Of a DNA stretch of 64,000 nucleotides, positions 8,923 to 18,417 are shown piece after piece. Position 1 is the stretch's first letter; the number at the start of each line of letters is the position of its first letter. The stretch is from Methylobacterium sp. E-066. Its GTDB lineage: Bacteria; Pseudomonadota; Alphaproteobacteria; Rhizobiales; Beijerinckiaceae. Made by a program: the position numbers and the translations under genes. A model generated the notes under the pieces. It worked only from the letters and a program-made list of their open reading frames with translations, was not told the origin of the DNA and searched no databases. The DNA is taken from contig NZ_JAKSYO010000106.1 in NCBI RefSeq assembly GCF_022829635.1, positions 25,854 through 89,853 of the forward strand, written 5' to 3'.

Positions 8923-10185
8923 GGGGCACCAAGTTTTTAAAGCTGGAAACAGCTATGTATTAACTCACTTTGCAAATTTCTTGCCATAAATTAATATTCA
9001 CGCTCGGCAAGATCAAAAATAATACTCTGCGACAAACCGACTTCGGAATACAAAAGCATTTATTGCTACGGCAGTTTGATGGCGAGTCAATAGCTATGCG
9101 TCAATTTTGGGCCGAGCTGTCGATGACTCTGACATATTTCATATTAATTTGAGCGTATTCAATCTCTTTTACCCGGGCGCGCTCGACTAACTCATCAAGA
9201 TCAATCTGTTGCCATCGGTTGTTCCCGGTCCTAAATTTCCCAAATGAGCCGTCGTTTTTTGAACAAGTCAGCCCAGACTACCGAATGACTGCTCGGGTTT
9301 AAAAGAGGAAGCCAAAACGACGTCTGCGTTCATGCATTGCCGCCTCAAAGCGGACCAGCGGAAATCCACCCGTTGCCGACACACCGCTGCCAATCAAAGA
9401 TGCGGAATGTACACCGCCCGACCGGTTCGTGCCCCAGTCGGTCCTCCCTCCCGGCTCTGTTCGCAGCGTCCGAAATCAGCCGTGCCGCCGAATCCGATGA
9501 GCAGGCCGAGCGCACCTGGCGGGAGACGATGGCGCAACCGCGTGTCCCCGTCTTTGTGTCCGATGATCACGACCGCCTCGCGGCCACCTGCACGCACATC
9601 GTCGCACCGAACCTGCTGCGCGGCGGGCGCCGCCACGGGTTTTTGAAAAACGTGGTCACACATTCCGAGCTTCGATGGTGTGGGCATGGCCGTACCGTCG
9701 TCGCGGCCGCACTGTCACGGGCCTGGGCGGACGCGTGTCACCACGTGTTGATGCAGAGCGGGTGGCCGAACCCGCGGTTCGCCTATGTCGCCCAGGGGTC
9801 TCGGCGGTCCGGCGAGGCGTGATCACGTCGCTTTCGGTACTGCCTTTGAGGGCAGCCACCAGGCATCCAGTTCGTGCCGTGTGTGCCGCATCGCCTTCGG
9901 ACACCGGCGATCACATCTCGGCATGAGACCCCGAAATTTGTGCGGCGCGCCATAATTCGGCACGGCGGCGGGTGCAGGAGTGGCCGCAACGGCACGGTTC
10001 GTCGCCGCCGGACTGTGCGTTAAGCGACTGCTAACGCTTCGGGCCGACCCTCATTGCAGAGATCGGGGACACCCGCCCCCGCACAGGCATGGTCTTTGCT
10101 CAGGAACCATTCATCTCGCATGTGCGAGATCAGTGATGAGCCGTCCACCGACAGACAGCCTTTCCTTTTTCTGGAGACCGACGGA
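8923..10185. other. Gene-poor stretch: AT-rich to about 9290, then GC-rich without a convincing gene
   Basis: The first 370 nt continue the AT-rich island and hold no credible reading frame. From about 9330 the composition returns to genome average. A 161-codon plus-strand frame at 9337-9822 and overlapping shorter frames on the other strand show no recognisable family, and the stretch may be decayed or recombined DNA. The last 100 nt are the upstream region of the DUF2218 gene. Confidence 0.55.
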
Positions 10186-10479
10186 ATGCCTACCTCCCAG
10201 GCCCGCGTGCAGACCACCGAGGCTAGCCGCTACCTGCAGCAGCTGTGCCGGCACTGGAGCCACAAGTTCAAGGTCGAGGCGACCCCCGAGCACGGCACCG
10301 TGCCGTTCGGCGAGGACCGCGTCTGCACCTTCGACGCCGAGCCCGACGCCCTGGTGATGCGCATCGACAGCGCCGACCCGGTGAACCTCACCCGTCTCGA
10401 GAACGTGGTCGCCGACCACCTCGCCCGCTTCGCCTTCCGCGAGAGCCTGGGCGACATCCGCTGGTCCCGCGCCGCCTGA
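10186..10479 (+). CDS. DUF2218 domain protein
   Basis: A 97-residue protein matching the DUF2218 pattern: short helical N-terminus with RYLQQLCRHWSHKF, the GTVPFG strand, then a C-terminal helix ending HLARFAFRESLGDIRW. Members are small cytoplasmic proteins of unknown biochemical role, often beside siderophore-receptor or iron genes; no such neighbour is present here. The ATG at 10186 is preceded by TGGAGACCGACGGA. A T6 run follows the stop directly but without a clear stem. Confidence 0.85.
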   Translation: MPTSQARVQTTEASRYLQQLCRHWSHKFKVEATPEHGTVPFGEDRVCTFDAEPDALVMRIDSADPVNLTRLENVVADHLARFAFRESLGDIRWSRAA

Positions 10480-10668
10480 TTTTTTCGGCGATTGGGGTCA
10501 CGTTGACCCGTCGCGAGCGGCGCCGCCCTTCGGCCTGTCCGGCGCCAGGTCGGACCGGCCTTCTCGTCTCAAGAACGTTTCTCGGCCGGTTGCTGGCGTA
10601 GGCTTTGCAGCCGTGGTGGGCCGCGCGACAGCGTCGGCGACTCCTGGATACGAGAGCGGGACGACGGA

Positions 10669-12261
10669 ATGAAGCGACGCACCCTGCTGCGAGGCGCCGG
10701 CGCCCTGATCGCCGGTGCCGTGGCGCGACCCGCCCTGGTCCGGGCGGCCTCGGCGACGACGCTGCGCTTCGTCCCCTACGCCGACCTGGCGCTCCTCGAC
10801 CCAATCATCACCACGAATTACGTCACGCGCACGCATGCGCTGATGGTGTTCGACACGCTCTATAGTCTCGACGCGTCCTACCGCGCCCAGCCGCAGATGG
10901 TGGCGGGCCACGATGTGTCGCCGGACGGGCTGACCTGGCGCCTGACCCTGCGGGACGGCCTGCGCTTCCATGACGGCACGCCGGTCCTCGCCCGCGACGT
11001 GGTGGCGAGCCTCAAGCGCTGGTCCGTGCGCGATGCCTTTGGCGGCGCCCTGTTCGCCACGGTGGACGAGCTGTCCGCACCATCCGACACGACGGTGCAA
11101 TTCCGGCTCAAGCGGCCGTTCCCGCTGCTGCCGGACGCTCTGGCGAAGCCGACCTCCTACCTGCCGGTGATCATGCCCGAACGGCTGAGCGCCACGCCCG
11201 CCACCCAGGCGGTCTCTGAGATCGTTGGTAGCGGCCCCTACCGCTACGAGGCCGCCGAGCGGGTGCCGGGCTCGCTCAACGTCTACCGCAAGTTCGAGGA
11301 GTACCGGCCGCGCCCGGATGGCAGCGCGAGCTTCACCGCCGGGCCGCGGATCGCGCATTTCGACCGGGTCGAGTGGCGCACGATCCCCGACGGCGCCACC
11401 GCGGCCGGCGCCCTGCGCTCCGGCGAGATCGACTGGTGGGAGCAGCCGCTGGTCGACCTCGTGCCCGACCTGCTGCGCCAGAAGGACGTGCGCGTCGAGC
11501 TCGTGGAGAGTGCCGGACTGATCGGCCAGATCCGCCTCAACCACACCCTGCCGCCCTTCGACAATCCAAAAATCTGCCACGCGCTGCTGTCGGCTGTCGA
11601 TCAGACCGAGATGATGGATGCCGTCGCGGGCAGCGATCCCGCGATCCGGCGCGGCCCGGTCGGCATCTTCACCGCCGGCGGCCCGATGGCCTCGGAGGCC
11701 GGCATGGGCGTGCTCACCGGCCCGCGCGACCTCACCGCCGCCAAGAAGGCCCTCGCGGCGGCCGGCTACAACGGCGAGCGGGTCGTGCTGCTCGCCGGCA
11801 CCGACGTGCCGCGGATCAACGCGGTCTGCGAGGTGATGGCCGACCTCTGCCGAAAGCTCGGCATGAATCTCGACGTCGTCGCCACCGACTGGGGCACGGT
11901 CAATCAGCGGATCCTCAACGCGAAGCCCCTGGACCAGGGCGGCTGGTCAATGTTCGGCATTTTTTCGGGCGGCCTCGATATGATCTCGCCGGCCTATCAT
12001 CTGGCGGTCCGCGGCAACGGCCGTGCCGGTGTCCCGAGCTGGCTCACCGACGCGCCGCTGGAGGAGCTGCGCGGCGCTTGGTTCGCGGCCCCAGATCTCG
12101 ACGGGCAGAAGGCGCTGGCGGCCAAGATCCAGGCCCGGGCGCTCGAGGTCGGCGCCTACATCCCCTGCGGCCAGTACTTCCAGCCCACCGCCTACCGGCG
12201 CGACCTGGAGGGCATGCTGACCGGCCTGCCGCTGTTCTGGAACCTGCGCCGATCGGCTTGA
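10669..12261 (+). CDS. ABC transporter periplasmic binding protein, dipeptide/oligopeptide type (SBP family 5)
   Basis: A 530-residue periplasmic solute-binding protein. The N-terminus MKRRTLLRGAGALIAGA carries a twin-arginine-like motif (RR at 3-4) and hydrophobic core ending near ALVRA, suggesting Tat export. The family 5 signature is seen in LRDGLRFHDGTPVLARDVVASL and the IGQIRLNH lobe; the C-terminus ends PLFWNLRRS. Ligand is probably a peptide or similar small molecule. No permease or ATPase genes are adjacent, so it is an orphan receptor that must dock to a transporter encoded elsewhere. It ends 4 nt from the stop of the convergent putA. Confidence 0.92.
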   Translation: MKRRTLLRGAGALIAGAVARPALVRAASATTLRFVPYADLALLDPIITTNYVTRTHALMVFDTLYSLDASYRAQPQMVAGHDVSPDGLTWRLTLRDGLRFHDGTPVLARDVVASLKRWSVRDAFGGALFATVDELSAPSDTTVQFRLKRPFPLLPDALAKPTSYLPVIMPERLSATPATQAVSEIVGSGPYRYEAAERVPGSLNVYRKFEEYRPRPDGSASFTAGPRIAHFDRVEWRTIPDGATAAGALRSGEIDWWEQPLVDLVPDLLRQKDVRVELVESAGLIGQIRLNHTLPPFDNPKICHALLSAVDQTEMMDAVAGSDPAIRRGPVGIFTAGGPMASEAGMGVLTGPRDLTAAKKALAAAGYNGERVVLLAGTDVPRINAVCEVMADLCRKLGMNLDVVATDWGTVNQRILNAKPLDQGGWSMFGIFSGGLDMISPAYHLAVRGNGRAGVPSWLTDAPLEELRGAWFAAPDLDGQKALAAKIQARALEVGAYIPCGQYFQPTAYRRDLEGMLTGLPLFWNLRRSA

Positions 12262-12265
12262 GCGC

Positions 12266-15200
12266 TCAGCCGATCGCCATCAGGCTGGCATTGCCGCCCG
12301 CGGCCGCGGTGTTGATCGCGGTCGAGCGCTCTTCGATCAAGCCGGGCAGCGCGTAGAGATCGCCGGCCGCGAGCACCTCGGGCGTGCGGCCCTGGACCTG
12401 GACGATTGAGCCGGGCCGCTCGGCCAAGGTGCGGTTCAGGGTCTGCAACGCCGCGGCGTCGCCCTCAAACAGCACCGCCCGCACGTCGCCGGCCTGGTTT
12501 AGGTCGGGCACCCACGTGACCAGGACAGCGAGGTCGGCCGGCAAATCGCTCAGGGGATCGAGGACGCCGTCGGCGCCGATCACCACCGCGTGGTTGCCGG
12601 TCGCCAGGATGGCTCCGAGCTGGAGGAACAGCCCGGTCTCCGTCGTCGCGACGGCCGCCACGCGTCCGCGGGGATGCAGGGCGTAGAGGTTGCGCTCGCC
12701 GACCGGCCCGGCCAGCTCGACCTCGGCGCTATGGGGAAAACGTTCAGCAACGAGCCGGTCCGCCAGCGAGCCGTGCCCCCGCGACCTTAGCCAGTCGGCG
12801 TAGCGGTGGCTCAGTTCCTGGTCGTCTGCCAGCCCGTCGAGGGCGGCGGCCGGTGGCCGCTTCAGCAGGCGGCCGAGATAGAGCGGGCCGCCGGCCTTGG
12901 GGCCGGTGCCCGATAGGCCGGACCCGCCGAAGGGCTGCACCCCGACCACGGCGCCGATGACGTTGCGGTTCACGTAGCGGTTGCCGGCGCCGATGCGGGC
13001 CAAAACCCGGTCGGCGGTCTCGTCGATACGGGTGTGGAGGCCGAAGGTCAGGCCGTAGCCGGTGGCGTCGATCTCGGTCAGCAGCCGGTCCAGGTCGGCG
13101 CGGGCGTAGCGCAGGACGTGGAGCACCGGCCCAAACACCTCTTGTTCAACGTCGGCGATGCGGGCGATCTCGATCAGCGTCGGCGGCACGAAGGTCCCGA
13201 ACGCCACCGCGTCCGGCAGCGGCACTTGGTGGACTGCAAACCCGCGCGCCCGCATCGCGGCGACATGCCCGTCGATGCGCTCGGCCGCCGCCCGGCTGAT
13301 GACCGGACCGACATCGACGGCGAGCCGGCGCGGATCGCCTACGGCCAGCTCGCGCATGGCGCTCTTGAGCATCGCCAGGGTGCGATCGGCGATTTCCTCC
13401 TGCAGGCACAGGATGCGCAGGGCCGAGCAGCGCTGGCCGGCGGAATCGAAGGCCGAGGCGATCACGTCCCCGACCACCTGCTCGGCGAGCGCGGAGGAAT
13501 CCACCACCATGGCATTCTGACCGCCGGTCTCGGCGACGAGCGGGACCGGCTCGCCGTCGCGGGTCAGGCGCTGGGCTAGGCTACGCTGGATGCTCTTGGC
13601 GACGGCGGTCGAGCCGGTGAACATCACCCCCTGCACCCGCGCGTCGCCGACGAGCGCCGCGCCGACCTCGCCCGGGCCGGGCAGGAATTGGAGCGCGTCC
13701 TCCGGCACACCCGCCGCATGCAGCACCCGGATCGCCTCCGCGGCGATCAGCGGCGTCTCCGCGGCGGGCTTGGCCAGGACCGGGTTGCCAGCCGCCAGGG
13801 CGGCGGCGACCTGCCCGACGAAGATCGCCAGTGGGAAATTCCAGGGCGCGATGCAGACCACCGGGCCGAGGGGCGCGTGCGTGCTGTCCAGCGTCCGCTC
13901 GGCCTCGGTCGCGTAGTAGCGCAAGAAATCCACGGCCTCGCGGATCTCTGCGACGGCATTGGCGAAGGATTTTCCGGCCTCGCGCACGATCAGCCCGATC
14001 AGCACCGGCATCCGCGCCTCGAAGGCGTCGGCGGCGGCGCGCAGGCAGGCGGCCCGGGCTTCGGGCGCGGTCGCGCCCCAGGTCTCGGCGGAAGCGTCCG
14101 CGCGGGCGAGCGCAGCCTCGATCTCGGCGGGCGATGCGGCCCGGACGCTGCCGACCCCATCGCGATGATCGGCCGGATTGCGGACCGGCGTGTCGGCCGA
14201 ATGCGGATCGGCCCCGGATGGGACGGCCCGCCACACGGCCCGGCCGCTCTCGCCCAGATGTTCGGCGAGCCGCGCAAGGACCACCTCGTCGGCGAGGTCG
14301 AGGCCCGCGGCATTGGCCCGGGCCGGACCGTAGAGGTCGCGCGGCAGCTTGATCCGCTCATGCGGTGCGCCCGGAACCGGCATCGCTTCGACCGCCGCCA
14401 CCGGATCGGCAATCAGCGATTCCACGGGTACGGCGGCGTCGCTGACCCGGTTCACGAAGGAGCTGTTGGCGCCGTTCTCCAGGAGCCGGCGGACCAGATA
14501 GGCCAGCAGGGTCTCGTGGGTGCCGACCGGCGCGTAGATCCGGCACGGCCTGTCGAGCTTATCCGGCCCGACCACCGCCTCGTAGAGCGGCTCGCCCATC
14601 CCGTGCAGGCACTGGAACTCGTACTGGCCGAGGGAAAAATCCGGCCCCGCCATCTCGACGATGCTGGCAAGCGTCTGCGCGTTGTGAGTGGCGAATTGCG
14701 GGAACACTGCATCGGGCGCGGCGAGCAGCTGGCGCGCGCAGGCGAGGTAGGACACGTCGGTGTGCAGCTTGCGGGTGAAGACCGGGAAGTCCGCGAGCCC
14801 GTCCACCTGCGCGCGCTTGATCTCACTGTCCCAGTAGGCCCCCTTCACCAGGCGGACCATCAGCCGGCGTCGGCTGCGGCGGGCGAGGTCGACGAGCACG
14901 TCGATCGCGAACGGGCAGCGCTTGCCGTAGGCCTGCACGACGAAGCCGAGCCCGTCCCAGCCGGCGAGATCCGGGTCGAAGGCCAGGGTTTCGAGGATGT
15001 CGAGGGACAGGTCGAGACGATCGGCCTCCTCGGCGTCGATGTTGAGGCCGATCTCGTAGCGCCGGGCGAGGCGCGCCAAGTCCCGGACCCGGGGCGCCAA
15101 CTCGGCCATCACGCGCCCGCGCTGGGACCGGGTGTAGCGGGGATGGAGCGCCGAGAGCTTGATCGAGATGCCCGGCCCCCGGAGGATGCCGCGCCTCGCC

Positions 15201-15952
15201 GAGGCTCCGCCGATCGCCTGGATCGCCTCTTCGTAGGATTGCAGATACCGCTGCGCATCCTCGGCGGTGAAAGCCGCTTCGCCGAGCATGTCGTAGGAGT
15301 AGGTGAAGCCCTTCGCCTCCATGCGCTTCGCGTTGCGCAGGGCCTCCGTGATGTCGCGCCCGGTGACGAACTGCTCGCCCATCAGCCGCATGGCGAGATC
15401 GACCGCCTTGCGGATCAGCGGCTCGCCGCCGCGCCCGATCAGCCGGGTGAGCGCCGCCGACAGACCGGCCTCGCTGCGCGTCGCGGCCAAGCGGCCGGTG
15501 ACCAGCAGGCCCCAGGTCGCCGCGTTCACGAAGGGCGACGGGCTGTGGCCGAGATGCGCGGCCCAATCGCCGCCGGCGAGCTTGTCCCGGATCAGCGCGT
15601 CGCGGGTGGCGGCATCGGGGATGCGCAGCAGCGCTTCCGCCAGGCACATCAGCGCTACGCCCTCCTGGCTCGACAGAGCGTATTCGTGGATCAACCCCTC
15701 GACGCCGCCGTGCCGGGTCTGGCGGCGCAGGGCCTCGACCAGGTGCCGAGCCGTCTGTGCGACACGCGTGGCCGCCTCGGGCGACAGGCGCGCGCGATCG
15801 AGGAGCGGCGCGATGCAATCCGGCTCGGGCCGCCGACAAGCCGCGACCATCGCAGCCCGCAGGGGCGACAGGGTGGCGACCTCGTCCGCGAAGGCCGCGA
15901 ACGGATGGGCTTCGGCGTCTGCAGATCGATCGGGATGGCCGGATCCGGACAT
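12266..15952 (-). CDS. putA: Bifunctional proline dehydrogenase / L-glutamate-gamma-semialdehyde dehydrogenase
   Basis: A 1228-residue enzyme oxidising proline to glutamate in two steps with FAD and NAD+. The N-terminal half holds the proline dehydrogenase barrel (RLVKGAYWDSEIKRAQ; YEFQCLHGMGEPLYE). The second half is an aldehyde dehydrogenase with the catalytic cysteine in SAGQRCSALRI and the glutamate in VAETGGQNAMV. A further C-terminal region of about 170 residues is the CCM-like extension of long PutAs. There is no ribbon-helix-helix segment at the N-terminus, so unlike E. coli PutA it should not repress its own gene. The ATG at 15952 has GAGAGG upstream. No putP or regulator is adjacent. 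Confidence 0.97.
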   Translation of the reverse strand: MSGSGHPDRSADAEAHPFAAFADEVATLSPLRAAMVAACRRPEPDCIAPLLDRARLSPEAATRVAQTARHLVEALRRQTRHGGVEGLIHEYALSSQEGVALMCLAEALLRIPDAATRDALIRDKLAGGDWAAHLGHSPSPFVNAATWGLLVTGRLAATRSEAGLSAALTRLIGRGGEPLIRKAVDLAMRLMGEQFVTGRDITEALRNAKRMEAKGFTYSYDMLGEAAFTAEDAQRYLQSYEEAIQAIGGASARRGILRGPGISIKLSALHPRYTRSQRGRVMAELAPRVRDLARLARRYEIGLNIDAEEADRLDLSLDILETLAFDPDLAGWDGLGFVVQAYGKRCPFAIDVLVDLARRSRRRLMVRLVKGAYWDSEIKRAQVDGLADFPVFTRKLHTDVSYLACARQLLAAPDAVFPQFATHNAQTLASIVEMAGPDFSLGQYEFQCLHGMGEPLYEAVVGPDKLDRPCRIYAPVGTHETLLAYLVRRLLENGANSSFVNRVSDAAVPVESLIADPVAAVEAMPVPGAPHERIKLPRDLYGPARANAAGLDLADEVVLARLAEHLGESGRAVWRAVPSGADPHSADTPVRNPADHRDGVGSVRAASPAEIEAALARADASAETWGATAPEARAACLRAAADAFEARMPVLIGLIVREAGKSFANAVAEIREAVDFLRYYATEAERTLDSTHAPLGPVVCIAPWNFPLAIFVGQVAAALAAGNPVLAKPAAETPLIAAEAIRVLHAAGVPEDALQFLPGPGEVGAALVGDARVQGVMFTGSTAVAKSIQRSLAQRLTRDGEPVPLVAETGGQNAMVVDSSALAEQVVGDVIASAFDSAGQRCSALRILCLQEEIADRTLAMLKSAMRELAVGDPRRLAVDVGPVISRAAAERIDGHVAAMRARGFAVHQVPLPDAVAFGTFVPPTLIEIARIADVEQEVFGPVLHVLRYARADLDRLLTEIDATGYGLTFGLHTRIDETADRVLARIGAGNRYVNRNVIGAVVGVQPFGGSGLSGTGPKAGGPLYLGRLLKRPPAAALDGLADDQELSHRYADWLRSRGHGSLADRLVAERFPHSAEVELAGPVGERNLYALHPRGRVAAVATTETGLFLQLGAILATGNHAVVIGADGVLDPLSDLPADLAVLVTWVPDLNQAGDVRAVLFEGDAAALQTLNRTLAERPGSIVQVQGRTPEVLAAGDLYALPGLIEERSTAINTAAAGGNASLMAIG

Positions 15953-16079
15953 GGGGCGCCTCTCGGGGTTGCGCGACGACTCACACCGTCACCCCAGGCT
16001 ACATCGTCCGCCGCTCTTGTTCAGGCCTTGTCCGCCGGATCTGAGGTCGCATTCGGCACCGCCCAGCCGGAGGCGCGTC

Positions 16080-16856
16080 CTACGGACGCTTGGCATGCGC
16101 GGCGTCCATCGCGTCGGTGAGGACAGCCTGAGCGCCTTCGCGGCGCAGCGTTGCGGTGGGGATGACCACCGTGTCGGCGCAGGCCTGGACCACGTGGGCC
16201 AGATCGAATTGGACCGCGAGCCCGCCCGCCTCGGCGTCGGGCCATACCGTCATGGCGGGCGGTTCGCCGGAGTAGGTCTCCGTCACTGCCTCCCGACACG
16301 CTTTGTCGTCCTCATCGACCTTCGGCTTTCCCGTCTTGGGGCGGTAGGCCTGGAGGTAAAGGGCGTGCAGCCGCTCGGACGACAGGGTCACCATCTTGGT
16401 CTCGTCGGCCTGGGTCGCCAGCGCGACCTTGCCGGTCAGCGCGGGTGGCAGCAGCGTCGTCCAATCCACCGGCGTGCCGGTGGTGAGATCGTAGACGATC
16501 GCCGTCGTGCCGGTGTTCGGATGGGCACCGCCGCAGAACGTGCTGTCGTGAATCTCAAAGCTGAGGAACCGGGGACCACGCATCGCCGCGCGGACGCTCC
16601 GCTCCCAGGAACTCTGCGCGCCGCCCTCGGCCTTGCAGCTCTTCGCCGCCTTGCGGACCTGGGCGTCGAGGCGCTTAACGGCGGCGTTGATCCGCCGCTC
16701 CGCATCGTCGACCGGATCGACGATCTGCGGAAAGGCATCGATGTTCGGTCCAGCTTGAGCCGGCTGCACCTGCACGATCCGGTCGGCGGCCTTCGCCGGT
16801 ACACCGGTGGCGACGAGCAGGGCTCCGAACGCCGCAAGCCGAAGACGTGCCTTCAT
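16080..16856 (-). CDS. Secreted DUF3298-like protein
   Basis: A 258-residue exported protein. Residues 1-23 form a Sec signal peptide (hydrophobic core, then PAKA before ADR). The motif FCGGAHPNT at 107-115 and the later VYDLTTGTPVDW are characteristic of the DUF3298/PdaC-like module found in RsiV and in several periplasmic proteins. Two further cysteines (C74, C108 region) may form a disulfide. Biochemical role unknown; a binding rather than catalytic function is usual for this module. It lies upstream of putA in the same direction with a 127-bp gap and is probably a separate unit. Confidence 0.75.
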   Translation of the reverse strand: MKARLRLAAFGALLVATGVPAKAADRIVQVQPAQAGPNIDAFPQIVDPVDDAERRINAAVKRLDAQVRKAAKSCKAEGGAQSSWERSVRAAMRGPRFLSFEIHDSTFCGGAHPNTGTTAIVYDLTTGTPVDWTTLLPPALTGKVALATQADETKMVTLSSERLHALYLQAYRPKTGKPKVDEDDKACREAVTETYSGEPPAMTVWPDAEAGGLAVQFDLAHVVQACADTVVIPTATLRREGAQAVLTDAMDAAHAKRP

Positions 16857-17226
16857 CGATCGCTCCCACGCATCCCGCGCGCCCCGTCCGCGGCGACTTT
16901 GACCGCTAAACCCAAGTGAGATCCCGAACAGGGACCGCTCTCGCGGTGCTCAACCTGTCGCGTGAATGCCGATCTAACGGATTGGTGGAGATCGCCATGT
17001 CTTCGAGCGCACATCGGATAGGCCGCACAGGGTTTGCGCTGGGACGAACATTGTTCGGCGAGCGCAGGCGTGGCGGGCAGCATCGGCGTCCGCATCAGAT
17101 CGACGTCCGAACGACTATCCGCACTGGAAACCGGGCTTCCGAACACCTGGCCTGCGTCGCCGCATCGACCGCCCGTGGGAGGTCTTCCCTGCCGAGGCGG
17201 CCGCTCGCCATGGTACAGGGACGGCC
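16857..17226. other. Divergent intergenic region, no gene or clear site seen
   Basis: 370 nt between the divergent DUF3298-like gene and the saccharopine-dehydrogenase-like gene. A 104-codon arginine-rich frame on the plus strand (16916-17230) looks like chance. It must hold both promoters, but I cannot point to convincing -35/-10 pairs. Confidence 0.5.
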
Positions 17227-18273
17227 ATGACCGCGATCCTGATCTATGGCGCCACCGGCTACACCGGCACGCTGCTCGCCGAACACGCCGTCGCGCAGGG
17301 CCTGCGCCCGATCCTGGCCGGGCGCGACTCCGGCAAGCTCCGGCCGCTCGCCGCCCGGCTTGGGCTCGACTGGCGCGCCGCGCCCCTCGACGATCCAAGT
17401 CGCCTGCGCGACATGCTCGCCGGCATCGCCGCGGTGATCCACGCGGCCGGACCGTTCTCGAAGACGGCCCGCCCCATGGCCGAGGCCTGCCTCGCCGCGG
17501 GGACGCATTACATCGACATCACCGGCGAGATCGACGTGCTGGAATCGCTCGCCGCCCGGGATGCCGAGGCGAAGGCCGCCGGCATCGTCCTTCTCCCGGC
17601 AGCCGGGTTCGACGTGGTGCCGAGCGATTGCCTCGCCGCCCAAGTGGCGAACCGGCTGCCCGGCGCCACGCATCTGCGTGTCTCCATCGGTGGTTTCGGC
17701 GGCTTCAGCCGGGGGACCGCCCGCACCATGGTCGAGGGCATCGCCTGGGGGACGCGGGTCCGCCGGGACGGCCGCATCGTCGAATTGCCGAGACCGCCCC
17801 GCGGCAGCGCCGATTTCGGCCGCGGCGCCCGGCGCACCGTGGGGCTGGGCTGGGGCGACGTCTCGAGCGCGTGGTACTCGACGCGAGTGCCCAACATCGA
17901 GGTCTATTTCGAGGCCTTCCCGGCCATGGCCGCAGCCGCGGGCCTGCCGTCCGGCCTGCGCCGGATCATCGCCGGCCCGACGGCGCAGCGCCTGATCAAC
18001 CGCGGCATCGACCGGCTGCCGCCGGGCCCCTCCGAGAGGGCGCGGGCGACGGCGCGCAGCACCTTCCTGGCCGAGGCCTGGGACGGGAACGGCAACCATG
18101 CGGCGAGCCGCATGGAGACCCCCGAGGGCTACACCCTGACGGTCCTGACCGCTCTGGAATCCGCCCGGCGCGTGGCCGCGGGCGCGGTGGCAGCGGGGTT
18201 CCACACCCCGGTCACCGCCTTCGGGCCGGATTTCATCATGGGGTTTCCGAACGTGGTGCGGACGGATCTCTGA
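17227..18273 (+). CDS. Saccharopine dehydrogenase-like NAD(P)-binding oxidoreductase
   Basis: A 348-residue protein whose N-terminus is an NAD(P) Rossmann fold with GATGYTG at 8-14, followed by HAAGPFSKTARPMAEACL and HYIDITGE, which define the saccharopine-dehydrogenase-like / trans-acting enoyl reductase group. The C-terminal part is the family's alpha/beta dimerisation domain. Despite the name such proteins are rarely lysine-pathway enzymes; many are of unknown substrate. No membrane segment or signal peptide. The start ATG is at 17227, 11 nt after a weak purine run. It ends just before palindromic repeat copy 2. Confidence 0.88.
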   Translation: MTAILIYGATGYTGTLLAEHAVAQGLRPILAGRDSGKLRPLAARLGLDWRAAPLDDPSRLRDMLAGIAAVIHAAGPFSKTARPMAEACLAAGTHYIDITGEIDVLESLAARDAEAKAAGIVLLPAAGFDVVPSDCLAAQVANRLPGATHLRVSIGGFGGFSRGTARTMVEGIAWGTRVRRDGRIVELPRPPRGSADFGRGARRTVGLGWGDVSSAWYSTRVPNIEVYFEAFPAMAAAAGLPSGLRRIIAGPTAQRLINRGIDRLPPGPSERARATARSTFLAEAWDGNGNHAASRMETPEGYTLTVLTALESARRVAAGAVAAGFHTPVTAFGPDFIMGFPNVVRTDL

Positions 18274-18279
18274 TCCTCC

Positions 18280-18371
18280 CGTCATTGCGAGCACAGCGAA
18301 GCAACCCAGGGCTGCGCGCGATCTCCAAATGTGGCGTGTCCCTAGGTTGCTTCGCTGCGCTCGCAATGACG
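18280..18371 (+). repeat. 92-nt palindromic intergenic repeat, copy 2
   Basis: Same element as at 1854-1944, in the same orientation: inverted arms CGTCATTGCGAGCACAGCGA onward and its complement, spacer of about 38 nt starting CAGGG and ending CCTA. It begins 6 nt after the stop of the oxidoreductase gene and ends 46 nt before the stop of the convergent altronate dehydratase gene, so nearly fills the gap. Confidence 0.92.
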
Positions 18372-18417
18372 GGGAGCGGCGTTCGAAGGCATCAAACGCT
18401 GCGCGATCGCAACGGGC

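Noticed and set aside
8970..9152. 60-codon frame in the AT-rich island
   Set aside because: Short, no ribosome-binding site and no protein-like features; AT-rich sequence with few constraints.
4529..9290. tRNA-Gly as integration site for the AT-rich island
   Set aside because: The tRNA is 3 kb from the island with ordinary genes between, and no copy of the tRNA 3' end was seen at the island borders.
9337..9822. 161-codon plus-strand frame
   Set aside because: No recognisable family, no ribosome-binding site, and overlapping frames of similar length on the other strand; kept only as a note on the gene-poor region.
16916..17230. 104-codon frame between divergent genes
   Set aside because: Arginine-rich, no ribosome-binding site, and it overlaps the start of the saccharopine-dehydrogenase-like gene.
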